In this document: positions 43,417-51,763 of the stretch, piece after piece
How the letters are laid out: each line of letters starts with the position of its first letter
Numbering within the stretch: position 1 is the first letter of the stretch
From: Arthrobacter sp. MYb214
GTDB taxonomy: Bacteria > Actinomycetota > Actinomycetes > Actinomycetales > Micrococcaceae
NCBI RefSeq assembly: GCF_002979865.1
Contig: NZ_PCPZ01000001.1
Span: forward strand, 744,001 to 808,000
Direction of reading: 5' to 3'
DNA length: 64,000 nt
Translations under genes and position numbers: made by a program
The notes under the pieces: model-generated
The model's database searches: none
Seen by the model: only the letters and a program-made list of their open reading frames with translations
Told to the model about the DNA's origin: nothing

Positions 43417-46095
43417 CTAGTGCGCGGCGTCGTGCCAGGTCCGGCCGATGCCCGGCTGGACATCCAGCGGCACCAGCAGAGCTGCGGCCTGTCCCATTTC
43501 GCGGGTCACCAGCTCCTGCACTGCTTCCAGCTCCCCCTCGGCGATCTCCAGGATGAGTTCGTCATGGACCTGCAGCAGCATCCGGGACTTGTACTGCCCA
43601 GCGCGCAGTCCCTCATCGATGCGCAGCATGGCCACCTTCACCAGGTCGGCGGCCGAACCCTGGATCGGGGCGTTCAACGCGGCACGCTCGGCGATGTCGC
43701 GCAGCCGGCGATCCGAGCTGTTCAGCTCCGGCAGGTAGCGGCGGCGTCCGAAAATGGTTTCGGTGTAGCCATCCTTGCGGGCCTGGTCGACGACCGAACG
43801 CAGGTAGGTGCGCACGGCACCGAAGCGGTCGAAGTAGTCCTTCATCAGCTTGCGGGCCTCGTCCACGCCGATCTTCAGCTGCTTGGACAGCCCGAAGCTG
43901 CTCAGCCCATAGGCCAGGCCGTAGCTCATCGCCTTGACCTTCGAGCGCATCTCCGAGGTGACCTCGTCCGGCTCGACGTTGAACACGCGCGAACCGACAT
44001 AGCGGTGCAGGTCCTCGCCGTTCTGGTAGGCCTCGATCAGCCCCTCGTCTTCGGAGAGGTGCGCCATGATGCGCATTTCGATCTGCGAGTAGTCCACTGT
44101 CAGCAGGCTCTGGTAGCCGGCCCCGACCATGAAGACGTCGCGGATGCGACGGCCCTCTTCCGAACGCACCGGGATGTTCTGCAGGTTCGGGTTCAGGCTG
44201 GAGAGGCGCCCGGTCGCGGCCACGGTCTGCGCATAGGTGGTGTGGATCCGGCCATCATCGTGGGTGGCCTTGAGCAGGCCGTCCACGGTCTGGCGCAGCT
44301 TGATCGCGTCGCGGTAGGCCATCAGCGCGACCAGGAACGGGTGCCCGGTCTTGACCAGCAGATCCTGCAGCGACTCGGCATCGGTGGTGAAACCGGTCTT
44401 GATCTTCTTGGTGCGCGGCAGATCCAGCTCTTCGAACAACACCACCTGCAGCTGCTTCGGGCTGGAGAGGTTGACTTCGTGGCCGATCGCGGCGAACGCG
44501 TCGTTGGTGGCCTGGTCCACCTGCTCGGTGAAGTGGGCACGCAGTTCGTTCAGGCGATCCACGTCCACTGCCACGCCGGCGCGTTCCATCTCGAAGAGTA
44601 CCGGAATCAGCGGCAGCTCCATCTCGGCAGCCAGTTTGTCCGCGTGCTTCTCGGCCAGCTTGGTAGCCAGGTAGGCGGAGAGGTCGTGGATGGCCTGCGC
44701 CTGGGCCAACGTTGGCTCGGCAAGATCCGAAGTGAGCCCCAGATCCAGTTCGCCCTTCTTGGCCTGATGCACCGGCACGGCGTACTTCAGGTGGTACTGC
44801 ACCACGTCCACCAGGTCGTGGCTGCGGCGATCGGGCTGGATCAGGTAGGCGCTGATCAAGGTGTCGTCCTTGATGCCGGCGATCCGCAGCCCGCGCTCGA
44901 TGAGCAGGTGCATGGCGGCCTTGGCATCGTGGAAGAGCTTCGGCGCGTTCTCATCGGCCAGGAACTGCGCAAGCACGCCTTCGGTGGCTTCATCGAGTTC
45001 GGCCAGTTCCAGCCAGAGGGCTTCCGACCCGCGGAAAAGGGCCAGACCCACGGCTTCGCCGTCAACCGCAGCAGGCTGGATTGCGATCGGCGCGCCCTTC
45101 CCGGCCCCGATGAATCCGTCCAGTGCGTCGGCATCGGCGCCGAGCACCCGGGAGAATTCGGCAACTTCGGGTGCCGCTTCCTCTTCCTGGGCTGCAAACA
45201 GGTCGAACAGGCGCTTGCGCAGGGTGTTGAATTCCAGCGCGTCGAACAGGTTCTCGATCTCTTCGCGGTTCGGGGCTTCGAGTTCCATCTGATCGAGCGT
45301 GACCGGGAGTTCCAGGTCGTGCTTGAGCTGGTTCAACCGGCGGTTGCGGGTCACGTTGTCCACGTGCTCGCGCAGCGACTCGCCGACCTTGCCCTTGATG
45401 TTCTCCACATTCTCCAGGATGCCAGCCAGGTCCCCGTAGAGGTTGATCCATTTGGCGGCGGTCTTCGGCCCCACGCCTGGCACACCGGGCAAGTTATCCG
45501 CGGTTTCGCCGACCAGAGCCGCCAAATCCGAGTAGCGCTCGGGACGCACGAAGTACTTGGCTTCCACCGCTGCGGCATCCATCGGCGGGATATCGCTGAT
45601 GCCCTTCTTCGGGTACAGCACCAAGGTCTTGTCGGTGATCAGCTGGAAGGCGTCGCGGTCGCCGGACACCACCAGCACGTTGAAACCGGCTTCTTCGCCC
45701 TGGGTGGCCAGCGTGGCCAGGATGTCATCGGCCTCGAAGCTCTCCAGGGTGATCGAAGGGATGTTCATCGCCTTCATGACTTCCTGGATCAGATCGATCT
45801 GCCCGTAGAACTCTTCGGGCGTCTTATTGCGTCCGCCCTTGTACTCGGTGTACTCCAGCGAGCGGAAAGTCGGGGTGTCCAAGTCGAAGGCCACCGCAAC
45901 GTGGGTGGGCTTTTGCTGGCGGATCATCGTCAGCAGCATCGATACGAATCCGTGCACGGCATTGGTGTGCTGGCCGGTGCTTGTTGCGAAGTTCTCTGCA
46001 GGCAGCGCATAGAACGCGCGGAAGGCCATGGAGTGTCCGTCAATAATCAGCAGTCTCTTGTCCGACGAGGCAGTCGGTTTGGTAGTTTCGCTCAC
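43417..46095 (-). CDS. polA: DNA polymerase I
   Basis: Repair and Okazaki-fragment polymerase, 892 residues. Domains: 5'-nuclease (about 1-290, with LLIIDGHSMAFRAFYALP and VSGDRDAFQLI), a 3'-5' exonuclease-like domain (about 300-480) in which the usual DxE motif is not seen, and the polymerase domain with motif A DYSQIEMRIMAHLSEDEGL, motif B RSKVKAMSYGLAYGLSSFGL and motif C LLQVHDELILEI. GTG at 46095 is chosen because TAGGCT lies 7 nt upstream. An ATG at 46116 would overlap the ATG of the divergent thioesterase gene. Confidence 0.95.
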   Translation of the reverse strand: MSETTKPTASSDKRLLIIDGHSMAFRAFYALPAENFATSTGQHTNAVHGFVSMLLTMIRQQKPTHVAVAFDLDTPTFRSLEYTEYKGGRNKTPEEFYGQIDLIQEVMKAMNIPSITLESFEADDILATLATQGEEAGFNVLVVSGDRDAFQLITDKTLVLYPKKGISDIPPMDAAAVEAKYFVRPERYSDLAALVGETADNLPGVPGVGPKTAAKWINLYGDLAGILENVENIKGKVGESLREHVDNVTRNRRLNQLKHDLELPVTLDQMELEAPNREEIENLFDALEFNTLRKRLFDLFAAQEEEAAPEVAEFSRVLGADADALDGFIGAGKGAPIAIQPAAVDGEAVGLALFRGSEALWLELAELDEATEGVLAQFLADENAPKLFHDAKAAMHLLIERGLRIAGIKDDTLISAYLIQPDRRSHDLVDVVQYHLKYAVPVHQAKKGELDLGLTSDLAEPTLAQAQAIHDLSAYLATKLAEKHADKLAAEMELPLIPVLFEMERAGVAVDVDRLNELRAHFTEQVDQATNDAFAAIGHEVNLSSPKQLQVVLFEELDLPRTKKIKTGFTTDAESLQDLLVKTGHPFLVALMAYRDAIKLRQTVDGLLKATHDDGRIHTTYAQTVAATGRLSSLNPNLQNIPVRSEEGRRIRDVFMVGAGYQSLLTVDYSQIEMRIMAHLSEDEGLIEAYQNGEDLHRYVGSRVFNVEPDEVTSEMRSKVKAMSYGLAYGLSSFGLSKQLKIGVDEARKLMKDYFDRFGAVRTYLRSVVDQARKDGYTETIFGRRRYLPELNSSDRRLRDIAERAALNAPIQGSAADLVKVAMLRIDEGLRAGQYKSRMLLQVHDELILEIAEGELEAVQELVTREMGQAAALLVPLDVQPGIGRTWHDAAH

Positions 46096-46114
46096 ACCTG
46101 AAAGCCTAGTTGCC

Positions 46115-46600
46115 ATGAGCGACAATTTCACTTCTCGAACCACGCAATCTTCGGCACATCCGTTTGCCGCGCAGCTGGCCCGCCACGGCATTCCCGAATC
46201 CATGTGGCCCTACCTGCTGCACAATGGCGTGGGCGAACTCGTGGAGAAACTGGAAATCATCTTCACCGGGTTCGAACCGCAGCGCGTTGCCGCCACCATG
46301 CCGGTGGCGGGCAACACCCAGGTCTACGGCATCCTGCATGGCGGCGCTTCGGCGGCACTTGCCGAAACCCTCGGTTCGATGGCCGCTGCGCTGCACGGTG
46401 CCGGCCGGGCCAACCCGGTCGGCGTGGATTTGAACATCACCCACCACAAGGCCGGGCGCACCGGGCTGGTCACCGGGGTATGCACGCCGGTGCATCTGGG
46501 CCGCAGCAGCACCTGCCATGAGATCGTGATCAGCAATGAGCAGGGCCAGCGTGTCGCGACCGCTCGCATCACCAATATGCTGCTGCCGGTCGAAAACTGA
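46115..46600 (+). CDS. Hotdog-fold thioesterase, PaaI-like
   Basis: A 161-residue acyl-CoA thioesterase of the PaaI/YbgC-like hotdog family. The signature is VYGILHGGASAALAETLGSMAA near residues 70-91, followed by GVDLNITHHKAGRTG. Such enzymes hydrolyse phenylacetyl-CoA, aryl or acyl-CoA esters; the substrate is unknown. The ATG at 46115 is 20 nt from the polA GTG on the other strand, a very tight divergent pair. It has no evident Shine-Dalgarno sequence. It is convergent with the DHFR-family gene. Confidence 0.88.
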   Translation: MSDNFTSRTTQSSAHPFAAQLARHGIPESMWPYLLHNGVGELVEKLEIIFTGFEPQRVAATMPVAGNTQVYGILHGGASAALAETLGSMAAALHGAGRANPVGVDLNITHHKAGRTGLVTGVCTPVHLGRSSTCHEIVISNEQGQRVATARITNMLLPVEN

Positions 46601-46683
46601 TCCCCGCAGGCGCCGTTCGCGCCAAGCGCGGCGGATCCGGCTTCTCCGGAACGCGGACCTGGCCGGCAGATTCCTTTGGCCGC

Positions 46684-47229
46684 TTAGCCGATCGCGTAGC
46701 GCGAGAGGAAGATATCCGCGCCGAGCTCGGTGATCCCCAGGGCCGAGAGCTGCGTGCTGATCCCGCGGCCAAAGATATTGGCCCCGTCGCCCAGCACCTC
46801 CGGAACGGTAACCAGAAGCAGCTCATCGAGCGCATCGGCTTCGACGAACGCTCCAGCCAGGTCGGCACCGCCAACCACCCACACGTCCCCGGCCCCTGCG
46901 CTCTGGGCGATGTCCCGGCTCCAAAAGCCCACCTCGCCGCGGATGAAGGTCAGGTCCGCTCCGGGCAGTGTCGGCAGTTCATGGTGTGTGAAGACCCACA
47001 CCGGCTTCTCGCCGAACACCCACGGCACGGTTCCCTCGGCAGCATCACGGACGATGTTCTCGTAGGTCTTGCCACCGATCACTACGGCGCCGACGCTCCC
47101 GAAGAACTCGTCGAAATGCTTTTTCACTCCCGGCTGCGTGGCATAGGGGATGAACCATTGGACGCTTCCGCTGCGATCGGCGATAAAACCATCGATGGAG
47201 GCACCCACGTAGTACTTGAAGCTAGTCAT
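46684..47229 (-). CDS. Dihydrofolate reductase family protein (RibD C-terminal-like)
   Basis: A 181-residue NADPH-dependent reductase-fold protein of the RibD_C/YyaP group rather than true FolA. N-terminus FKYYVGASIDGFIADRSGSV, then VVIGGKTYENI near residue 49 and DVWVVGGADLAGAFVEA near 116 (the cofactor loop). Enzymes of this group reduce pteridine- or pyrimidine-like substrates; the true substrate is unknown. The start is an ATG at 47229. It stands alone between a convergent thioesterase and a small membrane protein gene on the same strand. Confidence 0.87.
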   Translation of the reverse strand: MTSFKYYVGASIDGFIADRSGSVQWFIPYATQPGVKKHFDEFFGSVGAVVIGGKTYENIVRDAAEGTVPWVFGEKPVWVFTHHELPTLPGADLTFIRGEVGFWSRDIAQSAGAGDVWVVGGADLAGAFVEADALDELLLVTVPEVLGDGANIFGRGISTQLSALGITELGADIFLSRYAIG

Positions 47230-47323
47230 GGCTCCAGTCTAGGGGTGCCTCCATCGAAGGCAATATCAAGTTGTCGAGGGACCCGAAAATCGTGTCGGAT
47301 CCACCCGCAGCCGCGAGCAGTTC

Positions 47324-47572
47324 CTAGTGGCTCGAGGAGAAGCCCAGGATCGCTTCGCTCAGCTGCGGCACGATCAGCACCACGCCGAAGAGGACGATCA
47401 GGCCGCAAATCGCGAAGCAAGCGTAGGCTCCGGCATTGCTCAGGCTCTGGTTGCGGCCCTCGTCCTTGGCAACTGCCAGCAGGCGGACGCCGAAGGAGTA
47501 GGCCGCCACGATCGCCATCGCGGAAAACCAGGTGATGGCGGCGACGATGAGAAAGGCTGTCCAGTCAATCAT
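47324..47572 (-). CDS. Small membrane protein coupled to pit
   Basis: An 82-residue unknown protein with two hydrophobic helices (about residues 5-32 and 51-72) joined by a polar loop (VAKDEGRNQSLSN). Its ATG at 47572 overlaps the pit stop by 4 nt (ATGA), so the two genes are cotranslated. This coupling suggests a role with the phosphate transporter, but the sequence has no recognised motif. Confidence 0.75.
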   Translation of the reverse strand: MIDWTAFLIVAAITWFSAMAIVAAYSFGVRLLAVAKDEGRNQSLSNAGAYACFAICGLIVLFGVVLIVPQLSEAILGFSSSH

Positions 47573-48801
47573 GAATTATCGGCTTCCTTCTGCGCTGCGG
47601 CAGCCTTGGCCAGCTTGGCTTCCGCCTTGGCCTTGGCACGGCGTTCCTTCTTGGTCAGGATGTTCACCGCTGCGCCCGAGTTATCGATGTCGGAAATGTT
47701 CGACTCGTGGTCATGCGGCTGCTTGCGCGAGAGGAACCAGATGGTCAGCATGGCGCCGGTGCCGGCGATCGCGACAATCACGATGCCGATGGTGCCCAGG
47801 TGGGTGATCGCTGCGGCCACGCCGCCAACGGCCGCGGCTGCTGGCAGGGTGAACAGCCAGCCCAACGCGATGCGTCCTGCGGTGCCCCAGCGGACTTCGC
47901 CGCCCTTGCGGCCCATGCCCGAACCGATCACGGAGCCGGAGGCTACCTGGGTGGTGGACAGCGCGAAGCCCAGGTGCGAGGAGGTCAGGATCGCCGAAGC
48001 GGTGGACATCTCGGCTGCGAAGCCCTGCGCGGGCTTCACGTCGGTCAGGCCCGAACCCATGGTGGCGATGATGCGCCAGCCGCCGGTGTAGGTACCCAGC
48101 GCGATGGCGAAGGCACAGGTGGCAACAACCCAGAACTGCACGCCGGAGTCGGAATCCTGCAGGCCAGAAGCCACCAGGGTCAGGGTGATGATGCCCATGG
48201 TCTTCTGCGCATCGTTAGTGCCGTGGGACAGCGCGACCAGCGAGGAAGAGAAGATCTGCCCGTAGCGGAAGCCCCCGCGCTTGGGCGCCGCTCCATTCTC
48301 GCGCTTGGTGATCGCGTAGGCCAGCTTGGTGCACAGGTACGCGGAGATGCCGGCGATCACCGGCGCGCACAGGGCCGGAAGCAGCACCTTGGAGAGCAGC
48401 ACGCTGTAGTTCACCGAGGCGAAGCCTGCACCGACGATCGCGGCGCCTACCAGGCCGCCGAACAATGCGTGGGAGGAGCTCGAAGGCAGTCCCAGCAACC
48501 AGGTGAACAGGTTCCAGATCACGGCGCCCATCAGGCCGGCGAAAATCATCGCCGGCCCAATAGCCACGCCCGAGGTCGGGTCTTCGTTGATGATGCCACC
48601 TGAAATGGTCTTCGCTACCTCGGTGGAGAGGAATGCGCCAACCAGGTTCAGAATTGCGGCGAGGGCAACTGCCTTCTTAGGGGAAATTGCTCCGGTTGCG
48701 ATTGGGGTGGCCATCGCATTGGCCGTGTCATGGAAACCATTGGTGAAGTCGAAAAACAACGCCAAGGCAATGACCAGGACGACGATAAGCGTCAAATCCA
48801 T
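47569..48801 (-). CDS. pit: Inorganic phosphate transporter, Pit family
   Basis: A low-affinity phosphate symporter of 410 residues in the cytoplasmic membrane with about ten helices. Both PHO4 signature repeats are present: FDFTNGFHDTANAMATPIATGA at residues about 17-38 (shown here in part) and ALSHGTNDAQKTMGIITL near 224. The C-terminal tail is charged and Lys/Ala-rich (ERRAKAKAEAKLAKAAAA). The ATG at 48801 gives the family N-terminus MDLTLIVVLVIALALFFDF; upstream in-frame codons lie in the leader. A well-formed promoter is found about 110 nt upstream. Confidence 0.93.
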   Translation of the reverse strand: MDLTLIVVLVIALALFFDFTNGFHDTANAMATPIATGAISPKKAVALAAILNLVGAFLSTEVAKTISGGIINEDPTSGVAIGPAMIFAGLMGAVIWNLFTWLLGLPSSSSHALFGGLVGAAIVGAGFASVNYSVLLSKVLLPALCAPVIAGISAYLCTKLAYAITKRENGAAPKRGGFRYGQIFSSSLVALSHGTNDAQKTMGIITLTLVASGLQDSDSGVQFWVVATCAFAIALGTYTGGWRIIATMGSGLTDVKPAQGFAAEMSTASAILTSSHLGFALSTTQVASGSVIGSGMGRKGGEVRWGTAGRIALGWLFTLPAAAAVGGVAAAITHLGTIGIVIVAIAGTGAMLTIWFLSRKQPHDHESNISDIDNSGAAVNILTKKERRAKAKAEAKLAKAAAAQKEADNS

Positions 48802-48908
48802 TGAATACCAGCCTGAGGGGTCGAACGGCAAGGAAAAAGAGAACGGGCCAGAAATAGGATCCTGCGAAAGGCATTGGCGTGCAGGACTTCGTTCTAAGCG
48901 CAATTTCC

Positions 48909-48936
48909 ATCTTAGGCGTACGGCGCAGTACGTCAA
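48909..48936 (-). promoter_or_regulatory. pit promoter
   Basis: On the minus strand TTGACG (48931-48936) and TAAGAT (48909-48914) are 16 nt apart, with a small inverted repeat GTAC-N6-GTAC in the spacer. Transcription would start near 48902, giving a leader of about 100 nt. Confidence 0.6.
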
Positions 48937-49040
48937 TCCGGAACTTCAACCCCATCCGGGGAAAACTCGGATGAACAACTGGTTACCAGAGGGTTAACTA
49001 GCCTCCAAGCGCGGTATCGGCGCATCGCAGGCATAAAAAA

Positions 49041-49072
49041 TGTGCGCCAAACCATAAGTGGCTTGGCGCACA
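49041..49072 (-). terminator. Terminator after pdtaR
   Basis: A 10-bp stem (TGTGCGCCAA at 49041-49050 with 49063-49072) and 12-nt loop lies 19 nt after the pdtaR stop and is followed on the minus strand by TTTTTTATGC. Confidence 0.88.
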
Positions 49073-49091
49073 ATCCAGTGCTTGGCGGTCC

Positions 49092-49709
49092 CTACTTGAC
49101 CTGGTCGACGACCGTCTCGGCAACCTGGCGCATGCTCAGGCGGCGATCCATGGAGGTCTTCTGGATCCAGCGGAACGCTTCCGGCTCGGTCAAGCCCATC
49201 TTGGTGATGAGCAGCGACTTGGCGCGATCAACCAGCTTGCGGGTTTCGAACTGCTCGGCCAGGTTGCTGACTTCTTCCTCCAGCGCGCGCAGCTCGTCAT
49301 TGCGGGAAATCGCGATTTCGATGGCCGGAGTGAGGTCTGCCGGGGTGAACGGCTTGACCACGTAGGCCATGGCACCGGCTTCGCGGGCACGCTCCACCAG
49401 TTCCTTCTGGCTGAAGGCGGTCAGCAAGACGACCGGGGCGATGCGTTCCTTGACGATGGCTTCGGCGGCGGTGATGCCATCCATGACCGGCATCTTCACG
49501 TCCATGAGCACCAGATCGGGCTTCAATTCGCGCGCCTTCTCCAGGGCGGTCTGGCCGTTGTCGGCTTCGGCGACGACGTCGTACCCTTCGGAACGGAGAA
49601 TTTCGACGATATCCAAGCGGATCAGGGTTTCATCCTCGGCAACGACCACTCGACGCGGAGTGGATTGCACCTCGGATGGGATGCGGGTGATTTCAGGTAG
49701 TTCGCTCAT
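49092..49709 (-). CDS. pdtaR: ANTAR domain response regulator (PdtaR-like)
   Basis: A 205-residue two-domain regulator. The receiver domain has VVVAEDETLIRLD near residue 21, the phosphoacceptor Asp70 in LVLMDVKMPVMDG and the conserved Lys in VVKPFTP near 120. A coiled coil leads to the ANTAR domain (KLVDRAKSLLITKMGLTEPEAF, then RRLSMRQVAETVV), which binds paired RNA hairpins and prevents terminator formation. In mycobacteria PdtaR works with the kinase PdtaS; no kinase gene is adjacent here. A GGAAGG site precedes the ATG, and a good terminator follows. Confidence 0.93.
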   Translation of the reverse strand: MSELPEITRIPSEVQSTPRRVVVAEDETLIRLDIVEILRSEGYDVVAEADNGQTALEKARELKPDLVLMDVKMPVMDGITAAEAIVKERIAPVVLLTAFSQKELVERAREAGAMAYVVKPFTPADLTPAIEIAISRNDELRALEEEVSNLAEQFETRKLVDRAKSLLITKMGLTEPEAFRWIQKTSMDRRLSMRQVAETVVDQVK

Positions 49710-49898
49710 TGGCGCCTTCCTCCATGGTCAGAAATCCTGCCCGCTGAATGGGCAGTATCTAGATGGTTTCAGTTCAGCGAAGCCACGTTGCCTCGGTTTC
49801 ACATCTAAGCCTACTGGCATGTACTCTTGTTGAGGCGAAGACGCGAGGTTCCTGATTAGGAAATCTGGAAAACCTCTAGTAAAGTAGTCAAAGTGCCA

Positions 49899-49983
49899 GC
49901 CCAAGTGGCGGAATCGGTAGACGCGCCGCACTCAAAATGCGGTATCGAAAGATGTGTGGGTTCGAGTCCCACCTTGGGCACCA
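49899..49983 (+). tRNA. tRNA-Leu (anticodon CAA), CCA encoded
   Basis: An 85-nt cloverleaf. The acceptor stem is GCCCAAG with CTTGGGC, the anticodon stem CCGCA with TGCGG around loop CTCAAAA (anticodon CAA, codon UUG), a long class II variable arm follows, and the T arm is GTGGG-TTCGAGT-CCCAC. CCA is encoded at 49981-49983. TAAAGT (49880-49885) is a plausible -10. It stands alone and is followed by a terminator. Confidence 0.96.
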
Positions 49984-49988
49984 GCATG

Positions 49989-50032
49989 AAGGCCGTTGGA
50001 TCGGAAATTGTCCGGTTCAACGGCCTTTTTTT
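49989..50032 (+). terminator. Terminator after tRNA-Leu
   Basis: AAGGCCGTTG (49989-49998) pairs with CAACGGCCTT (50018-50027), with partly paired bases in the loop, followed by a run of seven T (50026-50032). Confidence 0.9.
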
Positions 50033-50094
50033 GCGCGCGCAACCACAGGGCACGTGCTCGAGTTCACAATCGCGCTTTGCGGGCGCCAAGGCAA

Positions 50095-50136
50095 AAAATC
50101 CGCCCTGCTCCAGAATTCTGGAGCAGGGCGGATTTT
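50095..50136. terminator. Terminator after pyk, possibly bidirectional
   Basis: A perfect 19-bp inverted repeat (50095-50113 with 50118-50136) and 4-nt loop. The stem ends in an A/T run on both sides, and on the minus strand TTTTTT follows. It lies 29 nt after the pyk stop. Confidence 0.9.
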
Positions 50137-50165
50137 CTTGCCTCAGCTAGTGCGCGAAAGAGCGT

Positions 50166-51677
50166 CTACAGGTTTTTCGGCGTGGAGACGTTTTCCGGTG
50201 CCCACGGACCGACCTTCTCGCGAGCAGGCATCGGCTTGCCATTGACCAGCTGGCCGGCATCGGCGAGGTCGCCGACCTTGTGCACGCGCAGCGAGTTGGT
50301 GGACCCTGCCTGTCCCGGAGGGGAGCCGGCGGCGATGCACACGATATCGTTGAGCTCCGCCAGGCCTTCGGAGAGCAGCGCCTCGTCCACCTGGGCAGTC
50401 ATCTTGTCAGTGTGGTCGGCGTAGGCCACCAGGCGTGCCTGCACACCCCACATCAGGGTCATGATGTTGTAGGTCTGCTGCAGCGGGGTGAAAGCCAGGA
50501 CCGGCTTCTTCGGGCGCAGGCGCGAGAGGCGCCGTGCCGAGTCGCCGGACTGGGTGAAGGCGACGATGTACTTCGCGTCGAGCTGATCGGCGATCTCCAC
50601 CGCGGCACGGGTGATCGCGCCGCCGCGGGTCTTCGGCTGGGAGCCCAAGCGGGGAATGCGATCCAGGCCGTGCTGCTCGGTCGAGGAGATGATGCGCGAC
50701 ATGGTCTCCACGGTTTCCACCGGGTACGCGCCCACGGAGGTCTCCCCCGAGAGCATGACCGCGTCGGCGCCGTCGAGCACCGCATTGGCGCAGTCCGAAG
50801 CCTCGGCGCGGGTCGGGGTCGGCGATTCGATCATCGATTCGAGCACCTGGGTGGCGACGATGACCGGCTTGGCCCAGCGGCGTGCCAGCTCCACGGCACG
50901 CTTCTGCACGACCGGAACTTCTTCCAGCGGCAGCTCCACGCCCAAGTCGCCGCGGGCGACCATGATGGCGTCGAAGGCATTGATGATTTCTTCCAGCGCG
51001 GCCACGGCCTGCGGCTTCTCGATCTTGGCGATCACCGGCACGCGTCGGCCTTCTTCGTCCATGATCTCGTGCACGCGCTCGATGTCCTCGGCATTGCGCA
51101 CGAAGGACAGTGCGACCATGTCGATGCCGGCACGCAGTGCCCAGCGCAGGTCGTCCTCGTCCTTTTCGCTCAATGCGGGAACGTTCACCGCGACGCCTGG
51201 CAGGTTGATGCCCTTGTTATTGGACACCTCGCCTCCGACGACGACCTCGGAACGCACCGAGGTCTGGTCAACTGCCAGCGCCTTGAGCTTGACCTTGCCG
51301 TCGTTGATCAGCAGGAAATCGCCCGGCTGGACATCGGTGGGAAGGCCCTTGAAGGTGGTGGAGCACAGGTTGCGGGTACCTTCGATGTCCTCGATGGTGA
51401 TGGTGAATTCCTCACCAGCCTCGAGGGTGTACTTGGCGTTGTCCTTGAAGCGGCCAAGGCGGATCTTCGGACCCTGCAGGTCGGCGAAGATGCCAACCGC
51501 GCGGCCGATCTCCGCGGCCGCATTGCGCACATTCGCCAGGGATTGTGCGTGCATGGAGTGGTCTCCATGGCTCATGTTCAGGCGGGCTACGTCTACGCCC
51601 GCCTTCAGTACCGCTACAGTATTTTCATAACTTGCCAGGGCCGGGCCCCAGGTTGCCACAATCTTTGCGCGTCTCAT
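50166..51677 (-). CDS. pyk: Pyruvate kinase
   Basis: Final glycolytic enzyme, transferring phosphate from phosphoenolpyruvate to ADP; 503 residues. Visible motifs are MRRAKIVATWGPALAS at the N-terminus, ARLNMSHGDH near 32, IAKIEKPQAV near 222 (catalytic Lys), MVARGDLGVELPLEEVP near 245 and VATQVLESMIESPTPTRAE near 280. The first residues read TWGP where TxGP is the usual form. The ATG at 51677 gives the family start; upstream in-frame codons overlap the gltD terminator and are rejected. It has its own terminator. Confidence 0.96.
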   Translation of the reverse strand: MRRAKIVATWGPALASYENTVAVLKAGVDVARLNMSHGDHSMHAQSLANVRNAAAEIGRAVGIFADLQGPKIRLGRFKDNAKYTLEAGEEFTITIEDIEGTRNLCSTTFKGLPTDVQPGDFLLINDGKVKLKALAVDQTSVRSEVVVGGEVSNNKGINLPGVAVNVPALSEKDEDDLRWALRAGIDMVALSFVRNAEDIERVHEIMDEEGRRVPVIAKIEKPQAVAALEEIINAFDAIMVARGDLGVELPLEEVPVVQKRAVELARRWAKPVIVATQVLESMIESPTPTRAEASDCANAVLDGADAVMLSGETSVGAYPVETVETMSRIISSTEQHGLDRIPRLGSQPKTRGGAITRAAVEIADQLDAKYIVAFTQSGDSARRLSRLRPKKPVLAFTPLQQTYNIMTLMWGVQARLVAYADHTDKMTAQVDEALLSEGLAELNDIVCIAAGSPPGQAGSTNSLRVHKVGDLADAGQLVNGKPMPAREKVGPWAPENVSTPKNL

Positions 51678-51714
51678 TCCGTCAGCCAAATGCCTTTCAT
51701 GTTCACATAGGCAA

Positions 51715-51749
51715 AATGCGGCCCACCCGGCATCCGGGTGCGCCGCATT
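51715..51749 (-). terminator. Terminator after gltD
   Basis: A 16-position hairpin with one mismatch (51715-51730 with 51734-51749), 15 nt after the gltD stop, followed on the minus strand by TTTTGCC. It separates gltBD from pyk. Confidence 0.75.
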
Positions 51750-51763
51750 CAAGCCTATGTCAC

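Noticed and set aside
43408-46101. An 897-codon open frame antisense to polA
   Set aside because: Same GC-codon shadow; His/Gln/Leu-rich and without motifs.
49899-50165. tRNA-Leu as an integration site with an adjacent mobile element
   Set aside because: No integrase or repeated tRNA end is found nearby; the flanks are terminators and core genes.
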